Shown here: piece by piece, positions 54,485 to 64,000 of the stretch
Layout: every line of letters begins with the position of its first letter
Position numbering within the stretch: position 1 is the stretch's first letter
Origin: Maridesulfovibrio sp.
Lineage (GTDB): Bacteria > Desulfobacterota > Desulfovibrionia > Desulfovibrionales > Desulfovibrionaceae
Direction: 5' to 3'
DNA length: 64,000 bases
Assembly (NCBI RefSeq): GCF_963666665.1
Contig: NZ_OY762999.1
Coordinates: forward strand, 4,269,211-4,333,210
Made by a program: the position numbers and the translations under genes
The notes under the pieces: model-generated
The model's database searches: none
Seen by the model: the letters and a program-made list of their open reading frames with translations, nothing else
Told to the model about the DNA's origin: nothing

Positions 54485-54734
54485 GATAGAACCTCCTGAA
54501 CTTATCTAGTTTCATGGTAGCCCATAGCGTTGGTACAATCCATTGCCATGGAGGTTGAGCACAAGACTACAGTTGTTATGATCTAGGATAAATCACAGGA
54601 GTGTTTTGACCAATGCCTTTTTTATCTTTTTGCCTTAAAAGATATGGCTGACTTTAAGTTGTTTAGAAATTTAAGCTAGGTGGTTCTGGATTGAGGAAGG
54701 AGAGAAAGAGGAATGGAGTATGGTTGCAAAAACG

Positions 54735-54765
54735 AAAAAGCCCGAATCTTGCGAATCGGGCTTGA
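54735..54765 (-). terminator. Terminator-like hairpin after the tRNA array
   Basis: GCCCGA...TCGGGC with an A run on its left, read as T on the minus strand; it closes the second tRNA array. Confidence 0.75.
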
Positions 54766-54772
54766 AATTTCG

Positions 54773-54850
54773 TGGCGTCCCCAAGGGGATTTGAACCCCT
54801 GTCGCCTGCGTGAAAGGCAGGTGTCCTGGGCCAGGCTAGACGATGGGGAC
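54773..54850 (-). tRNA. tRNA-Glu (anticodon TTC), copy 4
   Basis: Same tRNA as at 51238, with encoded CCA. Confidence 0.95.
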
Positions 54851-54942
54851 GCATCTTGAATATGTACCTGCTTCACTATGGCCTTTTAGCGTGAAGCTGG
54901 ATTTTTGTAGACTTGTTCTGGCAGTTCAAGTCTTTTTTTGAG

Positions 54943-55020
54943 TGGCGTCCCCAAGGGGATTTGAACCCCTGTCGCCTGCGTGAAAGGCAGGTGTCCTGGG
55001 CCAGGCTAGACGATGGGGAC
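54943..55020 (-). tRNA. tRNA-Glu (anticodon TTC), copy 5
   Basis: Same tRNA as copy 4, next to the second tRNA-Gln. Confidence 0.95.
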
Positions 55021-55041
55021 GCATCTCATAAAATTTGTTGT

Positions 55042-55116
55042 TGGCTGGGACACAAGGACTCGAACCTTGATTAACGGAACCAGAACCCGTCGTCCTGCCA
55101 ATTGAACGATGTCCCA
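55042..55116 (-). tRNA. tRNA-Gln (anticodon CTG), copy 2
   Basis: Identical body to the gene at 51722, first of the second array. Confidence 0.95.
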
Positions 55117-55200
55117 GCAACGAGAAGAGTGTTTAGTGTAACTTCCTCTTCCTGTCAACAACTATTTCCGAATATTTTAAAGTATTTCGAAAATAAATAA

Positions 55201-55548
55201 TTATGCAGACTTAGAGAGAGCGCGAGTCTGTTTTTTCATTCTGTTGATTTTGCGGCGGAGCTGGTTACGCTCTTTGCGGGCGTCAGCAGATTTTTTCTCG
55301 ATGCGCAGAGCTCTCATCTTTCTTTTGATGGAAAGAATCTGATCTTTGTAAGGGGAAGCTGCACCTTCTTCATCCACGATTCCGAGGTATTCCTTGATGT
55401 TGGAAATCAAGGTTTCTTTGTCCATGCCGGAAGCACCAGCGATCAGGGGCATTTTGTCCATGCAGAGCTGACGCAGGTCTTTGGTGGTCATTTTGTCGAG
55501 GGGCTTCTTCAGTTCCAGACTCTCGAGGGTGGGGGTTTCATCGCTCAT
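55201..55548 (-). CDS. Small basic protein with Rho-N/SAP-like segment
   Basis: The 115-residue protein has 'MTTKDLRQLCMDKMPLIAGA' and 'MDKETLISNIKEYLGI' (about residues 20-55), a short helical motif like the N-terminal domain of transcription factor Rho. A basic, Lys/Arg-rich helical tail follows ('RKMRALRIEKKSADARKER'). A role in nucleic-acid binding is likely but unproven. It has a strong AGGAGG site and is about 35 bases downstream of the DciA-like gene. Confidence 0.7.
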   Translation of the reverse strand: MSDETPTLESLELKKPLDKMTTKDLRQLCMDKMPLIAGASGMDKETLISNIKEYLGIVDEEGAASPYKDQILSIKRKMRALRIEKKSADARKERNQLRRKINRMKKQTRALSKSA

Positions 55549-55584
55549 AATATCCTCCTTAAGGTGGGCTTTATGCCCTGAAAT

Positions 55585-56088
55585 TTATGAATTTTCAAAA
55601 AGGCGGACGTATTTCAGATAACATCTTCCGACCGCCGATTCTGGATCAAATTTGTCTATCAACCCGCCTAAGTTGCCGGGCTTTTTGATCTTGGCGTCCT
55701 TGAATCGGGTGCGCTTTAATTCGTACCCGTCCAATGGAACCCTGCCGTTTAACAGCTCGAATAGCACCTTGTCAAAGACTTCTTCACCAAAAAACGAATT
55801 TATTCTTTCAAGGATCTCCGGGGCGAAATATGAAAGCTCCTGCGCGGCTACAGAATCATCGGATGCAAGGATCAGGGTGCGCTTGCGGTGGCCCAGCGGT
55901 TTGGCGAATTCGGCCAACTCGCCCATAAGCTCGGGCCATGCTTTCCAAAGCTTTGGAATCATGAGCTTGTACTGCCCGTCCAGATCTGAAACATAGTCGC
56001 CCATGGCCTCTCCCACGTGGCGGGTTGAGCGCTGACGGGGGTGGAATACCCGTTTTTTTGGGCCGTTATATTTTTTCTTTGCTGCCAT
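55585..56088 (-). CDS. DUF721/DciA-like protein
   Basis: The 167-residue protein has 'LWKAWPELMGELAEFAKPLG' and 'TLILASDDSVAAQELSYFAP', which match the DUF721 family, to which the replicative helicase operator DciA belongs. In DciA-type bacteria it helps load DnaB. The N-terminal 40 residues are basic. It precedes the Rho-N-like gene; the two may be co-transcribed. Confidence 0.8.
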   Translation of the reverse strand: MAAKKKYNGPKKRVFHPRQRSTRHVGEAMGDYVSDLDGQYKLMIPKLWKAWPELMGELAEFAKPLGHRKRTLILASDDSVAAQELSYFAPEILERINSFFGEEVFDKVLFELLNGRVPLDGYELKRTRFKDAKIKKPGNLGGLIDKFDPESAVGRCYLKYVRLFENS

Positions 56089-56270
56089 TTAATATGATAT
56101 ATCCGTAGTATTCGTTCGGTGAAGTTTCTTTATACAACAAATCCCTCGTTGGCAAAAGGTTTCATCTAATCATATTATATTAAGACTTGACGCTTTTGAA
56201 TGTGACGGGTAGTGCTCATTGATATTTTGTTATATAAAGGTTTCGTTATGTTTTGCCGATGGGGTGTTTG

Positions 56271-57182
56271 ATGGAAATTTTGAAATTCAGCAAAGCGTTG
56301 TCCGATGAGATTCGCATCAGGCTTTTGGCCATGCTTCGGGATAACGAACTCAATGTTGGTGAGGTTGTGCAGGTTTTGGGAATGTCCCAGCCGCGTGTGT
56401 CCCGCCATTTGAAAATCATGCACGAGAGCGGTCTTCTGGAATCCAGAAGGGAAGGGCTCTGGAATTTCTACCGTCTGGCCCGTTCCGGCAGCGGCAACCG
56501 TTTTGCGGAATCCATCGGCTGGCTCATTGAGAATGAGCCGGAAGTTGAAGAGGACCGTATCCGGGTAGCCAAGGTTTTAGCCGAACGCAATTTGGAAACT
56601 CGCAAATTTTTTGATGAAATTGCCGAAGATTGGGAGCGCTTGCAGAGTGATGTGTTCGGTGATTTCAATTTGGATAGCGAACTGCTGACCCTTGTGAACC
56701 GCTGCAATGTTGGTGTCGACCTTGGTTGCGGAAACGGTTCACTGCTGGAAAGCCTGCTTTCCAAATGCAATACTGTGATCGGCGTGGACAGCTCTCCCAA
56801 GATGCTGGAGCTGGCGGAAAAACGTCTGGGTAACCATCCTGACGTCAGCCTGCGCATCGGTGAACTGACCCATCTGCCCCTGCGCGACTGGGAGGCAGAC
56901 CTGACCTTTATTTCCATGGTCCTGCACCACCTGCCGCGCCCGGATAAGGCTGTTGCTGAAGCAGCGCGGACTCTTTCCAGTGGTGGTAAATTGGTCGTTG
57001 CCGATTTCCTGTCTCATTCAAATGAGCGGATGCGCAGTGAATTCGGTGACCGCAGGCTCGGTTTTACAGAAGAAGAACTCAGCGGCTGGATGAAGGATGC
57101 CGGACTCGGTTCCATGGATATCCGCCGTTATCCCGTAAATGAAGGACTGACCGTCCTTGTATGTATATCTGAAAAAAAATAA
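56271..57182 (+). CDS. sahR: ArsR-family regulator with methyltransferase domain, SahR
   Basis: The 303-residue protein has an ArsR winged helix ('FSKALSDEIRIRLLAML', 'GMSQPRVSRHLKIMHESGLL', about 5-85) and a class I SAM-methyltransferase domain with 'VGVDLGCGNGSLLESLL' (motif I, about 151-167). This architecture next to ahcY is that of SahR, the S-adenosylhomocysteine-responsive repressor described in Proteobacteria including Desulfovibrio. The ATG at 56271 has GGGG upstream. It is 32 bases before ahcY and likely autoregulated. Confidence 0.85.
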   Translation: MEILKFSKALSDEIRIRLLAMLRDNELNVGEVVQVLGMSQPRVSRHLKIMHESGLLESRREGLWNFYRLARSGSGNRFAESIGWLIENEPEVEEDRIRVAKVLAERNLETRKFFDEIAEDWERLQSDVFGDFNLDSELLTLVNRCNVGVDLGCGNGSLLESLLSKCNTVIGVDSSPKMLELAEKRLGNHPDVSLRIGELTHLPLRDWEADLTFISMVLHHLPRPDKAVAEAARTLSSGGKLVVADFLSHSNERMRSEFGDRRLGFTEEELSGWMKDAGLGSMDIRRYPVNEGLTVLVCISEKK

Positions 57183-57214
57183 ATTTGGGCCAGTGCCCGT
57201 AAATGGAGGCTTAA

Positions 57215-58633
<1,419 letters not shown>

Positions 58634-58668
58634 TCAGATTCCCTTCGGGGATGTTGATTTGAATATAA

Positions 58669-58705
58669 GATTCCGCAGTGCTTCGGTGCTGCGGAATTTT
58701 TTTTA
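58669..58705 (+). terminator. Terminator after ahcY
   Basis: ATTCCGCAG pairs with CTGCGGAAT around TGCTTCGGTG, followed by a T run. Confidence 0.9.
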
Positions 58706-58778
58706 ATAGTGTTTTTCTTGAAAAAGAAGCGGGGTGTGGTTATATTTAGAATGGTGCGAATGCTATGGAGATATTGAT

Positions 58779-59144
58779 ATGAAAGTTATCAAAATAATGA
58801 AACGTTTCTTTTTCACTTTACAGGCAGCATTTCTTTTTCCATTCATTGCGAATTATGCCTCTAACCTAATTAGTTATACGGCTGCTAGTCATATGCTGAT
58901 GTTCTGCTTTTTTGCAGATTATTTTATATTTGCAGTCAGGTTGGTCGATGCAGATGATATTAAATACACAAGATCAGAGCGTCTTAAGGCCATAATAGCT
59001 AGGTTTAAAGTTTCTTTTCCTGTGTTTATAAATATGAATATTGATAATCCTAACCAGAACCAGTTTTGGATTAATTTGACAATTTTAAGTTCTGCGTTGG
59101 GGGCTTTGTTGGGTGTTACTTTATACAAAATTATATCGCAGTAG
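58779..59144 (+). CDS. Hypothetical membrane protein, AT-rich
   Basis: The 121-residue product has two hydrophobic regions near its N-terminus (about 8-50) and one at the end (about 100-118). It is AT-rich compared with its neighbours, which may mean recent acquisition. No motif is seen. ATG 58779 has GGAG upstream. It is a lone gene. Confidence 0.5.
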   Translation: MKVIKIMKRFFFTLQAAFLFPFIANYASNLISYTAASHMLMFCFFADYFIFAVRLVDADDIKYTRSERLKAIIARFKVSFPVFINMNIDNPNQNQFWINLTILSSALGALLGVTLYKIISQ

Positions 59145-59415
59145 AATCTTGGAATATGCGAGAGGATTTCAATATTCATATTGCCTCCCCCCACATTTCC
59201 CTTTACATTTGCCGCATAATAAGTCACTAACTCCCACCTCGGCGTGACTGGACGCATGCAAAGATCATATTCTTATTATCCGGAAATCCGCTTCGCTCTT
59301 CGAAGCCCTTATCCCCTACGTCCCAGAGATTATTAAGTATTCGGAAATAAATTCCGCAGCACGGTTGCCGTCACGCGCAGCCGTCGGATACAGTCCTTTC
59401 ACCACTGGATATATT

Positions 59416-60897
59416 GTGAGTTTTAAACAATTTTCTTTTGACCGGCGCATCATGGCCGGAATACACGCTTGCGGCTATGAAACGCCGACCCCCATTCAGA
59501 CCAAGGCCATTCCCGAAGTTCTTAAGGGCCGTGATGTAATGGGCCTTGCCCAGACCGGAACCGGTAAAACTGCCGCCTTTGCACTGCCTATCATGCAGCG
59601 TCTGCTGGATAATAAATTCTCCGGTGAGGGGCCTATACGGGTGCTGGTGCTGGCACCGACCCGTGAACTTGCCCTGCAGATTCATGATAATTTCATGGAA
59701 CTCGGCGTAGAGGCCGGAATCCGCAGTTCCGCTGTTTTCGGCGGAGTGGGAGCAATGCCGCAGATTCATGCTGCCCGCCGCTCATCTGTTATTGTCGCTT
59801 GCCCCGGACGTTTGCTTGATCTGATGAATCAGGGCGTGATTAAGCTTGATAAAGTGGATACCCTTGTATTGGATGAGGCCGACCGTATGCTCGATATGGG
59901 CTTTCTGCCGGATATCCGCAAGATCATGTCCAAGCTTCCCCAGCGCCGCCAGAACTTGCTTTTTTCCGCAACCATGCCCGATGATATCCGCGATCTTGCT
60001 GATAAGATCCTTTATCGTCCGGCAACAGTGCAGGTTGCCAATACTGCTCCGGCAAAGACTGTTGAGCATGTCTTTTACCCGGTAAGCCAGCATTTAAAGA
60101 ACAATCTGCTTTTTAACGTTCTGGAACGGACCGATTATGACAGTATGCTTGTTTTTACCCGCACCAAGCATAAAGCCAAGAACCTTGCCCGCAGGCTTGC
60201 GGCGCGTGGCCACAAGGCTACTTTTCTGCAGGGCAATATGAGTCAGAACCAGCGCCAGCGGGCTCTGGATGGTTTCCGTGACGGTTCTTTCAAGGTTATG
60301 GTTGCAACTGATATTGCGGCGCGCGGCATTGACTGCGACCGTATCTCCCACGTGGTTAACCTCGATATCCCCGATACTGCAGAGACATATACCCACCGTA
60401 TCGGTCGTACCGGACGCGCAGGTAGAAGCGGTAGCGCACTTACTTTTGTGACCCGTGATGATCTGCGTCTTATGCGTGAGATTGAAAAGGCTGCGGGGTA
60501 TTCAATAGAACACCGCACCTTGGAAGGTTTTGATTACGACAAGCCGAACACCCATCCTGCACCGATCAATAACGGCGGAGGTCGCAAACCCGCCGGGGAT
60601 CGCAAACCTGTTGGTGAGCGTCGTCCTGTAAGGGGCCGCAAGCCCGCTGAAGCAAGGGATGGCGATGAAAGCCGTAAACCGGCTGAAGAACGTAAGTCCG
60701 GCGGAAGGCGCAAACCGGGTGGAGGACGCAAGTCCAGCGGCGGTCCTGCAAAACATTCTGATGAAAGACGTGATTCCCGTCCTGCTCCGAAACGCAAATC
60801 CGGCGGTTCCAATGGAAATCAAGAGGATGCTGCGAAACGCAAAACAGGAAGACCTTCAAAGAGAAGACGTCGTCCTTCGCGTTTTTCCAAAGTATAA
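59416..60897 (+). CDS. DEAD-box RNA helicase with basic repeat tail
   Basis: The 493-residue protein has all DEAD-box motifs: 'AQTGTGKT' (I), 'PTRELALQ' (Ia), 'VLDEADRMLDMG' (II), 'FSATMP' (III), 'ATDIAARGID' (V) and 'HRIGRTGRAG' (VI). It is RhlE-like and unwinds RNA. A tail of about 110 residues repeats Arg/Lys-Pro units (GDRKP, GERRP, RGRKP). I start at GTG 59416, which fits the RhlE N-terminus (SFKQFSFD); upstream codons do not align. It is near an RRM gene, in line with RNA handling at low temperature. Confidence 0.88.
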   Translation: MSFKQFSFDRRIMAGIHACGYETPTPIQTKAIPEVLKGRDVMGLAQTGTGKTAAFALPIMQRLLDNKFSGEGPIRVLVLAPTRELALQIHDNFMELGVEAGIRSSAVFGGVGAMPQIHAARRSSVIVACPGRLLDLMNQGVIKLDKVDTLVLDEADRMLDMGFLPDIRKIMSKLPQRRQNLLFSATMPDDIRDLADKILYRPATVQVANTAPAKTVEHVFYPVSQHLKNNLLFNVLERTDYDSMLVFTRTKHKAKNLARRLAARGHKATFLQGNMSQNQRQRALDGFRDGSFKVMVATDIAARGIDCDRISHVVNLDIPDTAETYTHRIGRTGRAGRSGSALTFVTRDDLRLMREIEKAAGYSIEHRTLEGFDYDKPNTHPAPINNGGGRKPAGDRKPVGERRPVRGRKPAEARDGDESRKPAEERKSGGRRKPGGGRKSSGGPAKHSDERRDSRPAPKRKSGGSNGNQEDAAKRKTGRPSKRRRRPSRFSKV

Positions 60898-61043
60898 TCA
60901 AGTGGTTTGCATTTAGTGCATTTGTTTCTTTATGTGGAAATAATTTATTTTTGAAATATTTCCCTTGACTTTTATATGGAAGTAGTAAAACAGTGTTCTT
61001 AGTTGCCAGCGGCCTCTTGGAAGGAAGTTGGTTTTAGTTTAAC

Positions 61044-61097
61044 AGGTATATCAAGGAGCAGGGTACGCATCTTGTACGCTGCCTTTTTTTTATACCT
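61044..61097 (+). terminator. Nested hairpin and T run between the DEAD-box and RRM genes
   Basis: GCAGGGTAC pairs with GTACGCTGC (one mismatch), followed by about eight T (61058-61091). AGGTATA (61044-61050) and TATACCT (61091-61097) enclose it as an outer stem. It may simply end the DEAD-box mRNA; it also could be a switch in the RRM leader, because a small ACGC/GCGT hairpin and the ribosome site follow. Confidence 0.6.
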
Positions 61098-61141
61098 GAC
61101 GCATTTGCGTGAAAGTTTATACATTTTTAGGAGAATTTTTA

Positions 61142-61405
61142 ATGTCCAAGAACATCTATGTCGGTAACCTGCCCTGGTCTGCAACTGAAGACGACGTCCG
61201 CGCTGCTTTCGAAGCTTACGGTGAAGTTGTATCTGTTAAACTCATCGAAGACAGAGAAACCGGTCGTCCTCGTGGCTTCGGCTTTGTTGAAATGGAAGAC
61301 GCTGGCGCAATGGAAGCTATCGACAATCTGGATGGTAAAGACTTCGGCGGACGTAACCTCAAGGTTAACGAAGCGAAGCCCCGTGCACCGCGCCCCCGCT
61401 GGTAG
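61142..61405 (+). CDS. RNA-binding protein with one RRM domain
   Basis: The 87-residue protein is one RRM: RNP2 'IYVGNLPW' and RNP1 'GRPRGFGFVEM' are both clear. Such small RRM proteins bind single-stranded RNA and in cyanobacteria rise in the cold. AGGAG precedes the ATG at 61142. Its leader is structured, and a DEAD-box helicase gene lies upstream. A terminator follows the stop. Confidence 0.95.
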   Translation: MSKNIYVGNLPWSATEDDVRAAFEAYGEVVSVKLIEDRETGRPRGFGFVEMEDAGAMEAIDNLDGKDFGGRNLKVNEAKPRAPRPRW

Positions 61406-61448
61406 TCAATATATATTTGACTGTCTTTTTTGAGCAAGTAATTGCTCT

Positions 61449-61483
61449 TAAGCCCGTTTTTCACCCGAAAGACGGGCTTTTTC
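61449..61483 (+). terminator. Terminator after the RRM gene
   Basis: AAGCCCGT pairs with ACGGGCTT around a short loop, then a T run. Confidence 0.85.
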
Positions 61484-61570
61484 TATTTTCAGACGATCTT
61501 TGTTCCGTTATAACGTCAGCTGCTTCTTCATAAGTATAATCCTCATATTTTGTTTTCGGAGATTCTTTTT

Positions 61571-62569
61571 ATGTTGCGCAAACTTGTTTTGCTTTTTTGT
61601 TTACTTGCAATTCCTACTACTGTTCTTGCCCAGTCCTATCACGTGCGGACATCTTCTTTTGTGCCCATGGATGGAGAAAGTGTTTTTGATGGTAAGTCTC
61701 TTACCGACGGTAACAGCACTACCGGATGGATTGAAAATGGTGAGGGGAATGGTTCCGGGGAATGGATTCAGTTTTTCTTTCCGGCACAGGTAATTGTTGA
61801 TTCTGTTCAGATTGTGAATGGTGTTGATACCGGTCCTGATCAGGAAAAAGTCGGCCGTATCAAGGATGTGGCGATTTCATTTTCCGGCGGTCAGCGGCAG
61901 GAATTTACCCTTGTGGATACAGACAAGAAGCAGAATCCCAGAATCCGTAAATTTCCCACCACCAGCCTCGCCCTGAATGTACACACTGTTTACAAGAATT
62001 CAGGTGTGGAACAGGCCGGTATTTCTGAAGTAGCTATAAAATATCATCGCATTACCCCGGACGAGATTGCGGCTGTAGCATCTTCGGAAAAAGGAAAATT
62101 TGATAATTCAGTTGCCGGTGAAGCTATAGTCATGAAGCCCCGTAAGATGAGTGATGAGGAAAAGAAAGTCCTTTACGAGAAGATGAGCAAGCTTGAGAAA
62201 AAGCAGGTTGTGCTTGATGAAATGAAGGTCTTTTTTGATAAGTTTTACACAAATTTTGTGACAATCAATGAAGAGTATCCGCGAATGTTTACGCAGGATC
62301 AGTTTCTGCTCGAGAGTTCCACTTTCGAAAGTTTTAGGTCCATGCTCGAAAAACGCAAGGTGCTTGATAAATACAAGAGTGCAGTTGTTTCCACTTCCGG
62401 CCTGCGTTTCAGCATCCGCACCCTGACTCCCACAGAAGTGGAGCTTTGGGTCAAGGGAGAATATACGGTCATTTTTGATATGCAATCCCATCAGATGGTA
62501 GAAAATGCCTTGTTCCATCTGAAGAAGGAATACGGGGAATGGAAGGTTAAGAATAAGACGGAGTTTTAG
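61571..62569 (+). CDS. Secreted protein with NADase-type glycan-binding (discoidin-like) domain
   Basis: The 332-residue protein has a signal peptide (about 1-20) and a discoidin/F5-8-like beta domain at about 21-160: 'SLTDGNSTTGWIENGEGNGS', 'EWIQFFFPAQVIVDSVQIVN' and 'GRIKDVAISFSGGQRQEF'. I recall this pattern from glycan-binding domains found with NADase toxins. The rest, residues about 180-330, is helical then beta-rich and unassigned. ATG 61571 has GGAG upstream. A terminator follows, so it is monocistronic. Confidence 0.7.
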   Translation: MLRKLVLLFCLLAIPTTVLAQSYHVRTSSFVPMDGESVFDGKSLTDGNSTTGWIENGEGNGSGEWIQFFFPAQVIVDSVQIVNGVDTGPDQEKVGRIKDVAISFSGGQRQEFTLVDTDKKQNPRIRKFPTTSLALNVHTVYKNSGVEQAGISEVAIKYHRITPDEIAAVASSEKGKFDNSVAGEAIVMKPRKMSDEEKKVLYEKMSKLEKKQVVLDEMKVFFDKFYTNFVTINEEYPRMFTQDQFLLESSTFESFRSMLEKRKVLDKYKSAVVSTSGLRFSIRTLTPTEVELWVKGEYTVIFDMQSHQMVENALFHLKKEYGEWKVKNKTEF

Positions 62570-62571
62570 AA

Positions 62572-62608
62572 AGCGGGGGATGATTGAAATCGTCCCCCGC
62601 TATTTTTT
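62572..62608. terminator. Terminator between convergent genes
   Basis: AGCGGGGGA and TCCCCCGCT form the main stem, with inner pairing (GATT/AATC), followed by six T on the plus strand. Confidence 0.88.
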
Positions 62609-62610
62609 AC

Positions 62611-63837
62611 TTATTTTGTATGGTGGGTCCAGTATTCAACATCAGGGCTGATATGCAGCAGGCCGAATTCCTGACCCAGTTCAATGAGTAACACTGCGGC
62701 AAAACAGACAATAAGTACCATACCTGAATATTTCCGGATCGAACCTTCCGGAGCGTATTTCCAGACAATAATTCCCGGCAGAATCCCGAAGATGATGCAT
62801 TCTCCTACTCCACCAACCAGATTGATGGCTATCAGGAAAATATCAGGATAGAGCAGACCTACCAGCAGCGGGGGAATGAAAGAGAGGCTCCAGATAACAA
62901 TTTTATTATCAATACCAAAGTTGTTTGAGGAGAGGTCGCGCATGAAGCTCATCAGCGCTGTTCCGTTAGCTATGAATGATGTAGATATGGCTGCTACGGC
63001 AAAGATAAGGGCCGCGTATGTGAATGCCGGAGTTTGGAGTAGTTGCCCGAGGGGAATTGTGGCCGGGTCGTTTTTGCCGAATGCAGTAATCAGGTCAATA
63101 TGGGTTTCAGGGTTGGATAGAGGCACTGCGCCGAGGACAACAAGAAGCCATGCGAGGTTCATGACCAAACCGATGGTGGTTCCACCTATTATGGCAGTTC
63201 GTATTTTGGTGCGGTCATGACCTAGAGAACGGCAGATGCTTGGTATAATGTTATGGAAATGGAAGGCCATGAGCAGTACCGGCAAGCCCGCAGGAATGTA
63301 TGTCCAGTCAAATTTATCAAGATTTACCGCACTGACATCAGGAACTACCATGAAGACCAAAGCACCAAAAGTAACCCACATTGCGATCACCATGTAGAGG
63401 GTGCATTTCTCCATTAATTTCATGCCGAAAGATGTCATCCCGGTTACAATTAAGAAATATATGAACATGACGACAGGTTTTGACAGTGCTGACTGCAGAC
63501 TCATGATAATAGCAGATATTCCGCAAAGGTAAGCAACAAGGACCCCGTACAGAATGATCAGGTTGGCAACAATGGTTACCCATTTACCTGTATTTCCAAG
63601 CTCATGGTGAAAGAAAGTTGGCAGGTCGGCATCTTCACTTGTCGTCAGGCTTTTCTGCTCCGAGTAAATCAGGGCGGTGTAGGTCATGAGTCCCCACATG
63701 AGCAGGGTGGCTGCGACTGACGGATAAAATCCTGCCGCACAGAGGTTTACCGGCAGGGCTAGAATTCCTGCACCAAGCATGTTGCCCACCACCACGAACA
63801 TCATGGACAGGGCGGAAGCTGATTTTTCCTGCGTCAT
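62611..63837 (-). CDS. Aromatic amino-acid permease, HAAAP family
   Basis: The 408-residue protein has about 11 hydrophobic segments and the family's opening 'MMFVVVGNMLGAGILALPV', as in TyrP, Mtr and TnaB, and 'PVLLMAFHFHNIIPSICR' in the middle. It imports tyrosine or tryptophan with a proton. I chose ATG 63837, with GGGAGG upstream, over the ATG at 63855. It is downstream of a probable aspartase/fumarase gene, with a terminator between them. Confidence 0.88.
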   Translation of the reverse strand: MTQEKSASALSMMFVVVGNMLGAGILALPVNLCAAGFYPSVAATLLMWGLMTYTALIYSEQKSLTTSEDADLPTFFHHELGNTGKWVTIVANLIILYGVLVAYLCGISAIIMSLQSALSKPVVMFIYFLIVTGMTSFGMKLMEKCTLYMVIAMWVTFGALVFMVVPDVSAVNLDKFDWTYIPAGLPVLLMAFHFHNIIPSICRSLGHDRTKIRTAIIGGTTIGLVMNLAWLLVVLGAVPLSNPETHIDLITAFGKNDPATIPLGQLLQTPAFTYAALIFAVAAISTSFIANGTALMSFMRDLSSNNFGIDNKIVIWSLSFIPPLLVGLLYPDIFLIAINLVGGVGECIIFGILPGIIVWKYAPEGSIRKYSGMVLIVCFAAVLLIELGQEFGLLHISPDVEYWTHHTK

Positions 63838-63863
63838 TAGTACCTCCCGTTTCAAATCAGTTA

Positions 63864-63898
63864 GAAAAAAAGGTCGCAGAGCATAAGCTGTGCGGCCT
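63864..63898 (-). terminator. Terminator of the gene at the window end
   Basis: AGGTCGCAGAGC pairs with GCTGTGCGGCCT with two mismatches; the minus-strand T run follows. Confidence 0.8.
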
Positions 63899-63905
63899 TT
63901 GAACT

Positions 63906-64000
63906 TTATTTTTTAGCGGTTTCAACAAGGCTTAATGGATGGGTGTGCACCATGGCTTCGGGCGAAAGGGCCCTATCCAAATCCTCTTTGGACATGTAAC
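63906..64000 (-). CDS. C-terminus of a probable aspartase/fumarase, cut by the window edge
   Basis: The last about 31 codons of a minus-strand gene read 'YMSKEDLDRALSPEAMVHTH' and end in 'ETAKK' before TAA at 63906-63908. The 'LDRALSPEAM' pattern fits the C-terminal tail of class II fumarases and aspartate ammonia-lyases. The rest lies outside the window, so the assignment is tentative; the gene could be another lyase. Confidence 0.5.
   Translation of the reverse strand, partial: YMSKEDLDRALSPEAMVHTHPLSLVETAKK

Noticed and set aside
57183..57214. SAH or SAM riboswitch before ahcY
   Set aside because: Only 32 bases separate sahR and ahcY, too few for such a riboswitch; control by SahR is enough to explain the pair.
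60965..60992. Promoter for the RRM gene (TTGACT with a TAAAAC -10)
   Set aside because: The spacing is off (about 15 bases) and the -10 is poor, so I did not call it.

Overview
The window looks like a chromosomal segment from a marine, Desulfovibrio-like sulfate reducer (Desulfovibrionales, possibly the Maridesulfovibrio group). The evidence is moderate GC, an ArsR-methyltransferase regulator of the SahR type beside ahcY, many hybrid histidine kinases and periplasmic sensor proteins, and a complete 'GAK' cassette, a family set I associate with this order. These assignments come from reading the protein sequences; no database search was run.

Layout. 1-5 kb: a periplasmic binding protein, then a minus-strand group of radical SAM protein, histidine kinase and EAL/HDOD protein. 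5.2-10 kb: housekeeping genes on the minus strand (rpsI, rplM, alaS, recA). 10-19 kb: a PP-loop ATPase, Na+/Ca2+ antiporter, GNAT enzyme, POT transporter, Bax-inhibitor-like protein, lpxK and rnr on the plus strand. 19-25 kb: an orphan S24 repressor, a 55-residue zinc-ribbon protein, a UPF0489-like protein, and several small secreted or membrane proteins, one with a rhamnose-binding-lectin (SUEL) signature, then a membrane-anchored endonuclease/phosphatase-fold protein. 25-40 kb: a binding protein paired with a 1006-residue hybrid kinase, an IscU/NifU-like scaffold, LysR, a PF04339-type protein, an esterase, a stand-alone CofD-like protein, nfo, a DUF2325 protein behind a Fur-box-like site, a second hybrid kinase, a nitroreductase and a PEP-CTERM-like protein.

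40.6-48.1 kb holds the most interesting locus, the GAK (Grasp-And-Kinase) cassette on the minus strand. In transcription order it is an XXXCH protein and a PHP-like protein, then amphi-Trp, PhoU-aminoglycoside-phosphotransferase fusion, ATP-grasp, HprK-related kinase B, CofD-like and a second amphi-Trp protein, closed by a strong terminator. A Fur-box-like sequence precedes the six-gene part. The function is unknown; the parts suggest that a small molecule or peptide is activated, ligated or phosphorylated.

48-56 kb: an HD-domain protein, a tandem pair of LysR paralogues with identical DNA-binding domains, and two copies of a tRNA-Glu/tRNA-Gln array. The two arrays enclose an AT-rich three-gene operon of unknown function and a binding-protein gene. 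55-64 kb: a Rho-N-like protein, a DciA-like protein, the sahR-ahcY pair, a DEAD-box helicase and an RRM protein (both RNA-handling), a secreted protein with a discoidin-like glycan-binding domain, an aromatic amino-acid permease, and the 3' end of a probable aspartase/fumarase gene cut by the window edge.
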